64,000 nucleotides of DNA from contig NC_068560.1 of the NCBI RefSeq assembly GCF_022201045.2, positions 37,225,001-37,289,000 of the forward strand, in the 5' to 3' direction. The notes under the pieces were generated by a model. The model saw only the letters and a program-made list of their open reading frames with translations, did not search any database and was not told where the DNA came from. Origin of the DNA: Citrus sinensis. Taxonomy: Eukaryota > Streptophyta > Magnoliopsida > Sapindales > Rutaceae. Position numbers and translations under genes: made by a program. This document shows positions 53,300-64,000 of the stretch, piece after piece; positions within the stretch are counted from its first letter, which is position 1; each line of letters begins with the position of its first letter.

Positions 53300-56200
53300 T
53301 ACATATTATATAATTTTATTGGATAGTGCTATGCAGATGTTCCATAAAAAACTTTTCTTAGAACTCCGAAATATGCCTGGTTAGCTTTCCTTGTTTCGAT
53401 GGGACTCTCACTTTTGGCTTGACGGGAAAGAGATCAAAGCCAATAATTGTCATTATCCATGTTCCAACACATCAATAAGTATGAAGTATGAACTTGCATT
53501 CTTTCAAGCTTAGAAGTTTTGTTGTAAGTCCCTATACTCACAGGATCAGCATATCTTTTTAAACAATTGCTAAGTTTGAAATTCTTATCCAAAAGGAGTA
53601 AAAAGAGCACATTTAAAAAAAAAAAACTCTTTACAAAAGAGGAGAATTTTACTGTATATATTAGAGGTTTAAAGATATCAAGTGTGCCCTACAACAACTC
53701 AATAATATCCTATCACGTATATATTTATATTATAAAACTGTTAGATAATTTAAAGTTACATATCCCTTTAAAGTACATATATCACATTCTTATTGACATG
53801 TTGAATTACATTTGGTACATATCGAATTATATTTGATACATATCGTAGACTTTCTCTTACAAAAAAGGAATGGAATGTACTTATAAAATACATTTTTATG
53901 ACAGCAAAATAATATTGTATTGTTTAAAACTCTCGCATTAAAAGTGTGGATGACAGCAATAAAGAATGACTAATATTGAAAAACTATTAATCAAGAATAA
54001 ATATGAATTTAGTATTCATAGAAGTCATCATAAAGATAAAGACAAATGGAATAAACAAATTTTAGTCTAATCTCACCAACAATCTGAACTTTGGTTTTGA
54101 TAGAATTGTTGTAGCTAGCGAACTAATTTTAAATTTCGTAAAAAAATTAAAAGGATGCAATAATCATCTTCAAAGAAGCCATGATTAGGACAAATCCTCG
54201 AAGAATAAACAATGGATAATGTACACTGCTTTGTATATATCCATCCTTTTCACTTTAAATTATAATTAAAATGCAGCTTAGACCTGAAGAGAAATTAAAG
54301 TAGTCAACGGTTTACAAGGATTAAGTTGCAATAGAAAATTAAATTGAACTAGAATAATTAAAATGTTCGAATCTTTGAAGAACTGATGTCTCAATCGCGC
54401 CTCTTGTTTGTTAACGTCTGGTTATTGCTTATTTTTATGAAACTGTTAGCTGACTTTATAGATAATTTGCCCCATTGTGCCACAGCATTTAAATTAAATA
54501 TTCGTAAAAGATCATGAGAAATTCTGAAAAAAATAATTTATTTAGATTTTGAGTGAGGGAAATTCCAAGCATGAGATAGGCAGAGCATAATATAGAATAT
54601 AATATTGGGAGTAAAGGAATATTTCGATAATTTTTCAAATATTATCGTAAAGAATGTGGAGCATTCTTGGACGAAAAATGATTTGATTTGTTTAAAATGG
54701 CAAGTTAATCATCCGGTTTTTTTTTTTTTTTTAATTTTTTCTCTAAGAATCTTCAACAAGCAGATTCAATGAATAACATTAGCCTATGGTTCGAGAAGAA
54801 AAAACTCTCGCAGTTGAAACTGAGTTGTTTTTTCATTGAAGTTAGCATGTCCTCATCAAAATTGTGCTCCCCAAAATTGACTTAATTTATATAACTAGCA
54901 AGAATATTATTGGAGCCAAAAAAAAAAGAGAGATTAATCCTTGAATATTTTATAAACGATTATTAATCAAGACCAATATTTTAGCATAAATTGGCAAGAG
55001 CCGACACAATTAAGGATTTGATCAAAACACTATTGTTTAACTATATAATAATTTAATATGCTGTAACTAGACAACTTAGTTTCTAAACTATGATGTTTTC
55101 AGATTTATATTTTAAAACGAACACGTGAGAAATACTCATATTTTAAATTTCTTATTTAAAAGATGTTGAGAAACATAGTTTATGGTAATTAAATTAAATT
55201 TGTAATATACCTTATTATGATAATTTTGGCGAGGATAAAATAATAAAATAGTGAATAAAGTTAACACCTTTATAACAATAAGAATTTTGAATTATTTTAA
55301 AATATCAAAGAATTTTGCTTATTTCACCAAACAACAGCCGTGCAGCTACACTCATTTTTCCTTGTCCTATTTTTCGAAGTTTTAAATTTTAAAACAATGC
55401 CGGCATTTTCCACTCACAAATATATGAAATCCCACCTACTAGTTGAAGATCATAAACAATGTATCAACTGAAGAAAAAAAAGAAAGAAATGGATGAAATA
55501 TTTATTTGAGCTAGAGTCAAACTAAAACATTCATGTATACGGATTATTGATGTGTTTATGTTAAATGTACCAAAGAAGACATATAGCAATATGATTGCAT
55601 TGTTTTTAAAGATTTCACAGCTCATCATGATTGCATTGTTCGTGTTGTTGATTAATAGAATACATATATGCTCTTCATCCACCAAATCAGAGGATATTTA
55701 TTTCACAGAGCTAACCATGTTATTACCCTAACCAAATATGACAGAACCAGCTGCAAATTATAAATGCCCCCAATCATCTTCTGTTTTCTTATAAATCAAA
55801 CCTGATTTTTTCACCAACGTACGAAAGTTTGAAAACATTAAATCATTTGATACTTGATTAATGGATTCTAGCCCAGTGAATTAATTTGGCTAATTCCAGG
55901 CCTCATATACAATTATTAGTGTTAGAGGGGGAAAAAAAAAAACACTTCTCCAAAATATTCGACTATTAATTAGGTAAGGACCCAACAACCATGCACTTGA
56001 AATGTGGACGCTAAAATAACATAGATAAATTATGACGTATTATTTGATTATTAGACCCAGAAAGCCGAACTTATTATATAACAGCAGGAAACATATATAT
56101 TCAATAAAAGTCTCAATACACTTGGTCGTTGTATTCATGTTTTTTTAATTTTTTTAGTTCTAGGTTTACATTTTTGTAGTGCCATACATCTTATGAGGAG

Positions 56201-56820
56201 TAAAGTTCAATACATATCCTGATTAGGAGTCATATTTTTATTTTACTTAATAAATTTTTTCTGGTGCCATCGAGGTTTCCCAAAAAAAAAAAAGTTTCCG
56301 TTTTTTATTGTTAGATATTGGTTTTGTTTCATGCATAGGGGAAGAGAGGATTTACAAAAGATCTTGACAAAACTTTTATAGCTTTTTTCTTTACAGTGTG
56401 TCATGCATGCAGCGCAAGGCAGCGAAAAGAGATGAATTAGCTTTGACAAAAGGAATATTTTCTCAGCGAGATGAAATCTCATTTAATTTCTTCAGGCAAA
56501 AGTTTTGAATCCAATTACAGAATCTACGGACAGAGATTAAAAAACATTCTACATTTTGTGCACGTGATCAACTCCATTAAAAAGAGTAAACATACAAATG
56601 GAATTCCCTTAGGGTCCAAATTAGCTTGTTAAGATATAGGTATTTTACCCCTTTGTAAAGAGTGTTATAACCAAATTGGATAGTGTTTGGCTAAAAGTAT
56701 GTGAATTTGAGGAATTATGATAGTTTTCACTATGGAATTTCTCTAGAGCAAACATGCGAGTGTATCGAATTATGCATTGGAGCAAGATTATATATAATAT
56801 CTTGCTACAATATAATATTA
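53300..56820. other. AT-rich spacer
   Basis: About 3.5 kb of strongly AT-rich DNA with A and T homopolymers. ORFs here are short and Phe/Ile/Tyr/Lys-rich, as expected from composition. I see no gene or RNA. Confidence 0.55.
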
Positions 56821-57004
56821 AAGAGTAATTTTTCAATCAGTGATCCCTGACTTTAATAAAGTCAGTGATAAGCTAAAAAATAAAATAAACACATTCTTCA
56901 ATGTATTGTATTTTGTACTGTAATATATTGAAATTTAATTTTTTTTTGTCTTTTAGACAATCTCTGATTTTATTAGAGTTAGAGATCCCTAATTAGAAAA
57001 CCAC
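56821..57004. mobile_element. Short MITE with imperfect TIRs and near-perfect 10-bp duplication
   Basis: The left block CAGTGATCCCTGACTTTAAT pairs with the right block, whose reverse complement is TTAGGGATCTCTAACTCTAA, within about 45 bp of imperfect inverted repeat. Flanks are TATAATATTA (56811-56820) and TATAATATCA (from 57005), which suggests a Mutator-type target duplication with one mismatch. The flank is itself AT-rich, so chance similarity is possible. Confidence 0.45.
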
Positions 57005-57014
57005 TATAATATCA

Positions 57015-58765
57015 AATTATAATTAGATAGTGCAATTTAGCTTAAATCCAACTTTTGACTTTTTAAGAAAACCAATTTGATAATGATTTGATGTTTGGCT
57101 TGTTTATCTCTTCTTCCAATTTTTTTTAATGCTTTATGAGTTACTATGTTCACACCGTTTACCAAGTTGGCCAAATCTTGCTTTTATGGTGCTAGGTTCT
57201 CAATTTGTGCAACTCGGTGGGCTGTGTACATTTTTTTCAGATTCAAAACCCTAACTCGATCGCTCTGTGATGTTGGTACTCAATCGTAAATAACTTTTCG
57301 ATTCCCCTATTTTGGGTTATATGAGGCCGACACCATTATCAGATTTGTAAAACTAATAACTAGAAAAGAAAAAAAGAAAATTACTACCCACAGAAACCAA
57401 ACGCGGAATCTAGAGGAAAGATTAATTAACAATATAGGCTAGATTAATTAGGGTTAACTTATTAGTTATTATAATCCCTACGCATGAAAAGAGTCGTCTA
57501 AACGTATCTCTAGCAACATGACTCAGAGAATATGAATGATAAGTGAGGAATAATTCCAAAGCTAATAAAAAGAGCAAAACGACCAAATCACCAAACGCTG
57601 ACAGAAGCTAATGATTTGGACATTATTCCGGAGCATGTATTTCATGACGAAAACTCTTGAGCTGTCCGGCCATCGAGAAAAGAAAAGAGAATCAATTCAG
57701 AGAATTAAATAATAAAAAAATCAGTGTGCACCGACAAAAAATTAGAAGAACAGAGAGAGACGCGGACCAGAGAGATGCGCGGCTGTTAAATTGTGAAAAT
57801 GTACATTGGAAAAAAAAAAAAAAAAAAGAAGAAGCAAAACTATGAACTTTTATTGCTGTACGATGACAATCAGAAAGATGATGAAATATTCAACTGTTCC
57901 AACCACAACTCGTATCTTTTGCCTCATTCTCTGATTTAAAGCTTCAATTAAAACAAACCTAATTAATTAATTAATTAATCAGATGTGCTTCAACTAAAAT
58001 CAGAGAACAATCAATAGAAACCCATTTTCAGTCCTCACATTTTCATGTGTCATAAAATGTGTACCAAATTAATATAACCCATTTTCAGTCCTCATACTTA
58101 CACGTGCCATAAAATGTATATTAAGCTACACAATAATCAAGTTATCTACATTTTGTATGTCTTGTCTAATTTTCTCTTTTAAAAAATAAAAATAAATTAG
58201 AGTCTCTTGAAAACTTTTAAAGATTTTGTGTTTATGCCTTTTGAGGTTAGTGTATAATTAATTATAATTCAATTACTTTAATTTCTTATTTATTAAGCAA
58301 TAAACTCATGTAAATTTTACTCATTTGAGGTTAAAGTCATGAGAGAATTTTAGTCTAAAAATGACACCTTTGAAAGATTAAAAGGGGCAAAAGCTCTTAA
58401 TAGAACATAAATAAAGAGATCAAAGAGAGAGAGAGAGATGGGGAGGGATAAATTTTAGAAATGAAAGATTAATGATTGTTGAAAAAGAAAAACAACCGGC
58501 CAATATCTTTCATAGAAATTGGCTTTAAAAATAATAAGATAATTGGCTAGGACAGAAAAAAGAAAAGAAAAGAAAATTAAATAAATGACTATAAACTTAA
58601 GCAAAGAGCCTAATGTACGTAGATGAAAATTAGTCTGTACAGATAACACAAAATTAGTCTTTACAGTTGCCCAGGCGAAAATTACTTTTTTTTCTAATTA
58701 ATTATAAAGTAATGTTTTTTCTTATTAAAGAAGAATATATCAATTTCATTGAGGAGAATCTTGCC
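57015..58765. other. AT-rich spacer and distal promoter of the glyoxal-oxidase gene
   Basis: No gene is supported. It includes a TTAA-rich tandem near 57961 and a duplicated CCCATTTTCAGTCCTCA motif at about 58021 and 58078. Confidence 0.5.
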
Positions 58766-58789
58766 CCCACACGTTTACTTGCGTGTGGG
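58766..58789. promoter_or_regulatory. Perfect interrupted palindrome upstream of the glyoxal-oxidase TATA box
   Basis: CCCACACG and CGTGTGGG form an 8-bp perfect inverted repeat separated by 8 bp. It lies 30 bp upstream of a TATTTAAA box and 143 bp upstream of the start codon. Its symmetry and position suggest a binding site for a dimeric transcription factor; the factor is unknown. Confidence 0.4.
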
Positions 58790-58818
58790 ATGTTTAAAAT
58801 GTCCGCCCTCTTACAAGT

Positions 58819-58826
58819 ATTTAAAG
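58819..58826 (+). promoter_or_regulatory. TATA box of the glyoxal-oxidase-like gene
   Basis: TATTTAAA lies 106 bp before the start codon, implying a leader of about 75 nt. The leader is A/C-rich, a typical plant 5'UTR composition. Confidence 0.5.
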
Positions 58827-58931
58827 GAGACAAACCTCGAGACATCCACTGCACACAAAACCGGACCACAGCAAGGAAACACTCAGATCCAAACCCAAAC
58901 ACAAAATACATAATTCCAAAAAAACCCAACA

Positions 58932-60539
58932 ATGGGCCAGTACTCATTTATAGTACTCTTGTTTCAGCTCATTTTGTGCAGCCACCGGATTGTGACCGAC
59001 GCAGCGGGTGGCGGGTGGCAACTCCTCCAGAAAAGCATTGGCATATCATCCATGCACATGCAACTCCTCAACAACGACCGTGTCGTAATGTTCGATCGAT
59101 CTGACTTCGGACCATCAAATTTATCGTTACCCCCTGGCAAGTGCCTTAAGACTGACTGCACTGCTCATTCCGTTGAGTACAGCGTTTTGACCAACGAGTT
59201 TCGGCCTCTTTTTGTGCAAAGCAACGTATGGTGCTCCTCAGGCGCTGTGAGGCCTGATGGCGTCTTGATCCAGACCGGTGGATTCAATGATGGCGAAAAA
59301 AAGATCAGAAGTTTCGTGCCTTGTAACGATGAATCCTGTGATTGGAAAGAAATTGACGGACTTGGTGCTAGAAGATGGTACGCCACTGATCATATATTGC
59401 CTGATGGTAGGATAATTATCATTGGCGGGAGAAGGCAATTTAATTACGAATTTTATCCGAAAAATGGTGCTCCGAACGTGTACAGCTTACCATTCTTGGT
59501 CCAAACAAATGATCCTAGAGTCGAGAACAATTTATACCCCTTTGTTTTTCTCAATGTTGATGGATTCTTATTCATTTTTGCTAACAATCGAGCAATATTG
59601 TTCGATTATGTTAACAACAAGGTGGTTAAACAGTACCCAGCTATGCCCGGCGGCGATCCGAGGTCTTATCCGAGCTCGGGCTCTGCGGTTTTGCTTCCAT
59701 TGAAGAACTTGCTGGCTCCCAGCGTTGCAGCTGAAGTTTTGGTGTGTGGTGGAGCCCCGAAAGGAGCTTATGAGCAAGCAGAAAAAGGTGTCTTTATCGC
59801 AGCTTTGAATACGTGCGCACGGATTAAGATAACCGACCCGACTCCAACATGGGTCCTGGAGACTATGCCTCAGCCTAGAGTCATGGGTGACATGACATTG
59901 CTTCCCAATGGGAACGTGCTACTCATCAATGGTGCGGGTAAAGGAACTGCCGGGTGGGAACTCGGGCGGGACCCGGTTCTTGCCCCGGTGGTTTACCGAC
60001 CTGATAACATACCGGGGTCGCGTTTCGATTTGCAAAATCCATCAACCATACCCCGCATGTATCATTCAACAGCAGTGTTACTTCGTGATGGCCGAGTCCT
60101 TGTTGGTGGCAGCAATCCCCACGCGTACTATAACTTCACAGGCGTGCTATTTCCTACGGAACTGAGCTTAGAGGCATTCTCTCCCTATTATTTGGACGCT
60201 CCTTTTGCTAATTTGCGGCCAACAATCGTTCTACCCGAATCCCAGTTTACGCTAAAATACAAGCAAAAGTTTAGAGTGCGATTCTCAGCCAGCGGTCCAG
60301 TCGCCTTAAATAAAGTGACTGTAACGATGGTGGCGCCATCGTTTAATACACATTCTTTCTCAATGAACCAGAGATTGTTGGTGCTTGCAAGTGACACTGT
60401 GACAAAATTGGGGAACTCGGGTTACGAAATTGTAGTGAATTCACCCGGCTCTGGAAATCTTGCACCGTCCGGATATTATCTTCTATTTGTGGTTCATCAA
60501 GATGTTCCAAGCGAGGGCATTTGGGTCCATGTGCAGTAA
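58932..60539 (+). CDS. Glyoxal oxidase-like copper-radical oxidase, secreted
   Basis: This is an intronless 535-residue protein. A signal peptide (about 1-24) is followed by a galactose/glyoxal-oxidase seven-bladed propeller and a C-terminal DUF1929 domain (about 425-535). The residues expected to build the cross-linked Cys-Tyr radical copper site are all visible: Cys101 (NVWCSSG), Tyr150 (ARRWYAT), Tyr377-His378 (PRMYHST) and His474 (NTHSFSMNQR). Family enzymes oxidise aldehydes to acids with release of H2O2 in the apoplast; plant GLOX genes have been linked to pollen and cell-wall processes. The precise substrate is not readable here. The ATG at 58932 directly precedes the signal peptide. 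A longer overlapping plus-frame ORF starting at 58667 is spurious. Confidence 0.93.
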   Translation: MGQYSFIVLLFQLILCSHRIVTDAAGGGWQLLQKSIGISSMHMQLLNNDRVVMFDRSDFGPSNLSLPPGKCLKTDCTAHSVEYSVLTNEFRPLFVQSNVWCSSGAVRPDGVLIQTGGFNDGEKKIRSFVPCNDESCDWKEIDGLGARRWYATDHILPDGRIIIIGGRRQFNYEFYPKNGAPNVYSLPFLVQTNDPRVENNLYPFVFLNVDGFLFIFANNRAILFDYVNNKVVKQYPAMPGGDPRSYPSSGSAVLLPLKNLLAPSVAAEVLVCGGAPKGAYEQAEKGVFIAALNTCARIKITDPTPTWVLETMPQPRVMGDMTLLPNGNVLLINGAGKGTAGWELGRDPVLAPVVYRPDNIPGSRFDLQNPSTIPRMYHSTAVLLRDGRVLVGGSNPHAYYNFTGVLFPTELSLEAFSPYYLDAPFANLRPTIVLPESQFTLKYKQKFRVRFSASGPVALNKVTVTMVAPSFNTHSFSMNQRLLVLASDTVTKLGNSGYEIVVNSPGSGNLAPSGYYLLFVVHQDVPSEGIWVHVQ

Positions 60540-60737
60540 CTTTTTTTTTTCCCCCTCACGTACTCTGGTTTCAAAGTAAAAGAATTGTTTGAGTTAATTC
60601 TATCTTTACAGTTTACAGATTTATCATACCAATTCTACCAATTGCAATTGTATTTACAAAAGTAATAATGATAATAATAATATATATATATAAAAAAAAA
60701 GAGTGAATTGTTGTTTCATTGTTTGTTACGTGTATAC

Positions 60738-60769
<32 letters not shown>

Positions 60770-61854
60770 GTACGTGTGTGTATAAATAAATAATCCTTTA
60801 CTTTAAGTAAAGGAAAAGGGAATAATTACTTTGATCAGTGCGATTACCCTCTTAAGAATATAAATAAACCAAATTGAATTACGGCAAGCAACGAGAGCTA
60901 GAAAAAGAATGCAATGACAAGAAGAGCATATATTATGCAGCTGAAACTAGCTTATAGAGCTAAGACGTGGCAGAGGTATACGTAATAATTAAATATTTAA
61001 ATATGTAAGCGAGAAAAGGTAAAGCTTTTGAGCTTTGAGATAGGAAACTATTCTCATGATCTCGCCACATGGTCGTATCCTGTTTAGCAGTCAGATGATA
61101 TTGGTTTTAATAATTTCTCTTTACCGATTAGTCCTTTTGCCCTTTTGCAGATATGCTTTATGACGAGATATCACTTGAAAAAAAAAAAAAAGAAAAGAAA
61201 AAGAATACAGCTGTTTTCAGTTTTCCCTCTTATGCAAGTTTTCTCAAGCCTTTGAGATTAATATTCTAGTTTCCCATCAATTGAAGAACCAGCCAAAAGA
61301 TTGAGTTGCGTTGCAGTTATAGTTGATAGATATATATAGCTTGGGCTGCATTATATTGGGAGGGGTCAAAATCATGTAATGCAAATTCTAATTAATTAAG
61401 ACTTGTTACTATGGACCTCAATAAAAGGATAGACTCTGCTCAAGAGTCATTTTAAGAGTCAAAATTTTGGCAGAACGTGAACGTCACCTTCCAGGGGACC
61501 GGCCCAGCACAGATCAAATCATTCTCTTAATCATAGTATATATGAACATATAATGACTTAATCAGTTCATTATACAGATTTGGAATCAAAGTTGAACCAA
61601 TGATTGCGGGTAGAATGAAGGCGACATCAAAGGGTTTTTTTTTTCGCTCATGCTGCTGAGATGAGGACTCCCGTTGTGTTTCTTTCTTACTCTAATTAAT
61701 ACTTAATTATATATATATATATATATAGTCTGCATCAGTTACTTGGATTATATATTTTTCTTTCAGGAATACGATGTCGTATGTGTCCAAAATTATATTC
61801 CACATCATCATAAAAGATATATATGAAATGTGGAAGAAATGATAAATAGAACGC
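60540..61854. other. 3' flank of the glyoxal-oxidase gene and spacer
   Basis: Begins with a T-rich 3'UTR. AATAAA at 60785-60790 is a candidate poly(A) signal. A GT/TA microsatellite occupies about 60739-60769. No further gene. Confidence 0.5.
60739..60769. repeat. Compound GT/TA microsatellite
   Basis: A GT run passes directly into a TA run of about seven units. Confidence 0.9.
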
Positions 61855-61902
61855 GGTTTCGATCTACACAATTGTACACCGTTGGTGTTGGCCACCAGGC
61901 TA
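61855..61902 (-). mobile_element. Possible tRNA-derived SINE head
   Basis: On the minus strand TAGCCTGGTGG (from 61902) resembles box A, and GATCGAAACC (from 61864), 38 nt later, resembles box B. The spacing fits a pol III promoter. The body and target duplication are not defined, so this is only a candidate. Confidence 0.25.
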
Positions 61903-64000
61903 AGTAAAGAAATCACGAACTTGCGAGAAGTGAACGTGTGTTCAAACTACGTACAAAATCCTTGGACTCTTTTTCAAACTCATTTTTGGCCTGGACAGCA
62001 TCAACATACTTTTGCCTCTACTTGTTAAGTCCTATTTAGGCTTAGATGTCAACAAGAATATATTCACACTCTGTAGGAAAATGTGACCCGGCCATAGTTT
62101 TCGAATTTGAAAACATCAATAATAATAATAATAATAATAAGCTGATAAGTTAAATTAGACAGAGGTAGAATCCTTTGATTTGGGTGAACATCCGTGAATG
62201 AAATAGAAAAATTAAATTTTGCTTGAGGACATCTTATTAATTTTGGTGAAATAGCACGAACTACATGTGGCATGTGCATGCAGAAACATGAAAAAAAAAA
62301 AAAACATAAAACTAAAAGAATAAATAAATAAAAGAGATTAAGGAAAAAAAAATGAATAATTTACACCAAAAAAAGAAAAAGAAAAAGAAAAAAGAAAACA
62401 TACGCAATCTATATAGGGATAAGTTTCTCGTGGGACAGGTAAAACATGGGATTCATGCATGTGATGTGGGGGAGATCTGAGATTGGCGTTATTGATAGAA
62501 AAAAAAAAAAAAAAAAAAAAACAAAACACAGTGAATAAAATAAATGAGAGAATCAGAAAGAGCCATAACCGTGTCGTGTGTGCCAAAAGAGTTTCGGCGC
62601 CAGTATTTGCAAATTGCAATTGTTTGCGATTGGGCGGATAATGGCGATTGCCACTTAATGTGTCACGGGTTATTATTGGGATTTGGCTCCTTGAATCTCA
62701 AAGTTCACAAACCTGTTTCTGCTTTCTATTTTCAACAGTCTAGTTAACACTTTAGCTACACACGCCCTGTCTCTATCTCGAGCTGGTGGTCCTCCATTTA
62801 TGGAAAAATGGAACCCAAAATTAAAGAAAACCATCATGAGTTGAGCTACCAGCAACCCTTATAGATATATCTTATAAAACCCTATATTTAGTATGTTTAC
62901 ACTTTTGACCCTAAAAATAATTTTATATAACTAAAAGTTCTTTCTAAACTCTGTTTTCATTCTTCAATACTGATAAATACGGGACAATCGATTATGTCTT
63001 AATCGACTATGGAAAATCTATAAATAAATAAAAAAAACAACTATAGAAAAAGTGTTTGAAATTTTAAATTATGAACAATCCAAACTAAAAATAGAAATTT
63101 TAACAATTCACACAAAAAATATATTGAATTTAAAAAAAAAATTACTTAAAGGGTGAATGTTAAAATTCTTTTTTGGAGAGAAAAAAAAAATTAAGATTTT
63201 TTGGGGTTTTATCCGGAAATAGAAAGAAAGGATAATGATCTGAAACAAGGCTATTGGTATTATGAAAAGTTCTCAAATGAATTTTGTACATGAGAGGAAA
63301 TCTAAACCAAAATGAAAATATTATGAGTCCCTATTGGGCTTTCCCGAAAAGCCAACAATATTAAAGAGAAATCTATATTTTTTTCCCCGAAAAAGTTGAA
63401 TACATGCATGTACTCGAGAGAAGTGGTGCACCAGCCCTTACTGGGCTGCAAAGCCAATGCAAGAACAATTTATGTTTAAAAAGAAAAAAAAAAATTGTAC
63501 AGATAGTTTGTCGGGAAGTGAATCAGGCTCCGACAGTCCGACTCCGTGGCGTGGCTATACATTTATTTGGAAGATTGTAATTTTTCAAAGTTCAAAGGGT
63601 CTGTTTATAACTTTCTGTATAGAAATATATGCCTGCTAGTCTAGCATTGCTAGTATATTAACCACTTTGCCAGAGCCTTATCCCGAGCTTGTTCTGGCCC
63701 ATTGTAAGATAAGAATAAATGTAATGCTCAAAATGAGGACAAGTAACTTAGACCGGTGAAGTCGGTAAACAAAAGGTAAGAACTTGTAGAACAAGTTTAA
63801 GGTCAATATTAGTCTAGTTGTGAGCGAGGCAAGAGAGGAACGTCACAGGAATCAACTATCGGTGAGAAAACCAAGTTGAAGCACGATTTGTAAGGTACAA
63901 AAAATTGGTCATCAGAAGCCGGGAAGCAGGATCGGTGGACTTTGTACAGGTGCTTTGGAAATTGGAATGTGATTACCAGAAGCCGGGGGGTTCTGTAAAT
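61903..64000. other. Right-end spacer
   Basis: No supported gene. It contains a TAA microsatellite at about 62119-62140, a 23-nt poly(A) near 62499 and AT-rich DNA to about 63400. A GC-richer stretch of unknown nature runs to the window edge, with the motif CAGAAGCCGGG occurring twice (about 63915 and 63978). The last part may belong to an element or gene extending beyond the window. Confidence 0.4.

Noticed and set aside
58667-59104. 145-residue plus-strand ORF overlapping the glyoxal-oxidase start
   Set aside because: It is out of frame with the clearly conserved GLOX protein and spans its promoter and TATA box.
62338-62619. 93-residue Phe-rich minus-strand ORF
   Set aside because: It is driven by poly(A) and GA-rich runs, with no start context or domain.

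Overview
The window is nuclear genomic DNA from a eudicot plant, probably a woody rosid. The evidence is intron-rich genes with GT-AG splice sites, AT-rich introns and spacers, plant-only gene families (DYW-type PPR protein, ARC6, KIN-7/NACK-type kinesin, LDL3), one nuclear tRNA, many microsatellites, and short non-autonomous transposons. I cannot fix the species from sequence alone.

Layout, left to right. A partial EF-hand/TPR protein gene runs off the left edge (1-873, minus). About 4 kb of AT-rich spacer follows, then an intronless DYW-class PPR editing-factor gene (4904-7303, plus), an 11-exon kinesin-7 gene (8475-13179, plus) and, tail to tail with it, a 7-exon ARC6 chloroplast-division gene (13453-17588, minus). 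A tRNA-Glu(CTC) lies just upstream of ARC6 (17834-17906). Next is an intronless LRR receptor-like (pseudo)kinase of the MUSTACHES type (19957-23358, plus), facing a 9-exon CGI-58/ABHD5-type alpha/beta hydrolase (24696-28262, minus). Roughly 5.4 kb of repeat-bearing spacer leads to a 3-exon V-ATPase subunit c gene (33692-35060, minus). After 3.6 kb more of spacer, which holds a SINE-like insertion, comes a 9-exon LDL3-type SWIRM/amine-oxidase gene (38696-46632, minus). The last large spacer (about 46.6-58.9 kb) is a transposon graveyard. An intronless glyoxal-oxidase-like gene (58932-60539, plus) follows, and the final 3.5 kb shows no supported gene.

The genes do not form a pathway or cluster; they are ordinary unlinked housekeeping and developmental functions (organelle RNA editing, cytokinesis, plastid division, receptor signalling, lipid homeostasis, vacuolar acidification, chromatin, cell-wall/pollen oxidation). 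I reconstructed exon structures by hand from splice signals and reading phase. Every reconstructed multi-exon CDS closes to a whole number of codons.

I found no convincing new multi-gene system. The features most worth a second look are a 617-bp Mutator-type element with ~190-bp inverted termini and a perfect 10-bp target duplication, a three-copy MITE family, a SINE-like insertion flanked by near-identical ~19-bp direct repeats, a degenerate 28-bp-period tandem array, a receptor kinase lacking three canonical catalytic residues, a palindrome just upstream of the glyoxal-oxidase TATA box, and two small coding-like fragments of unknown identity.
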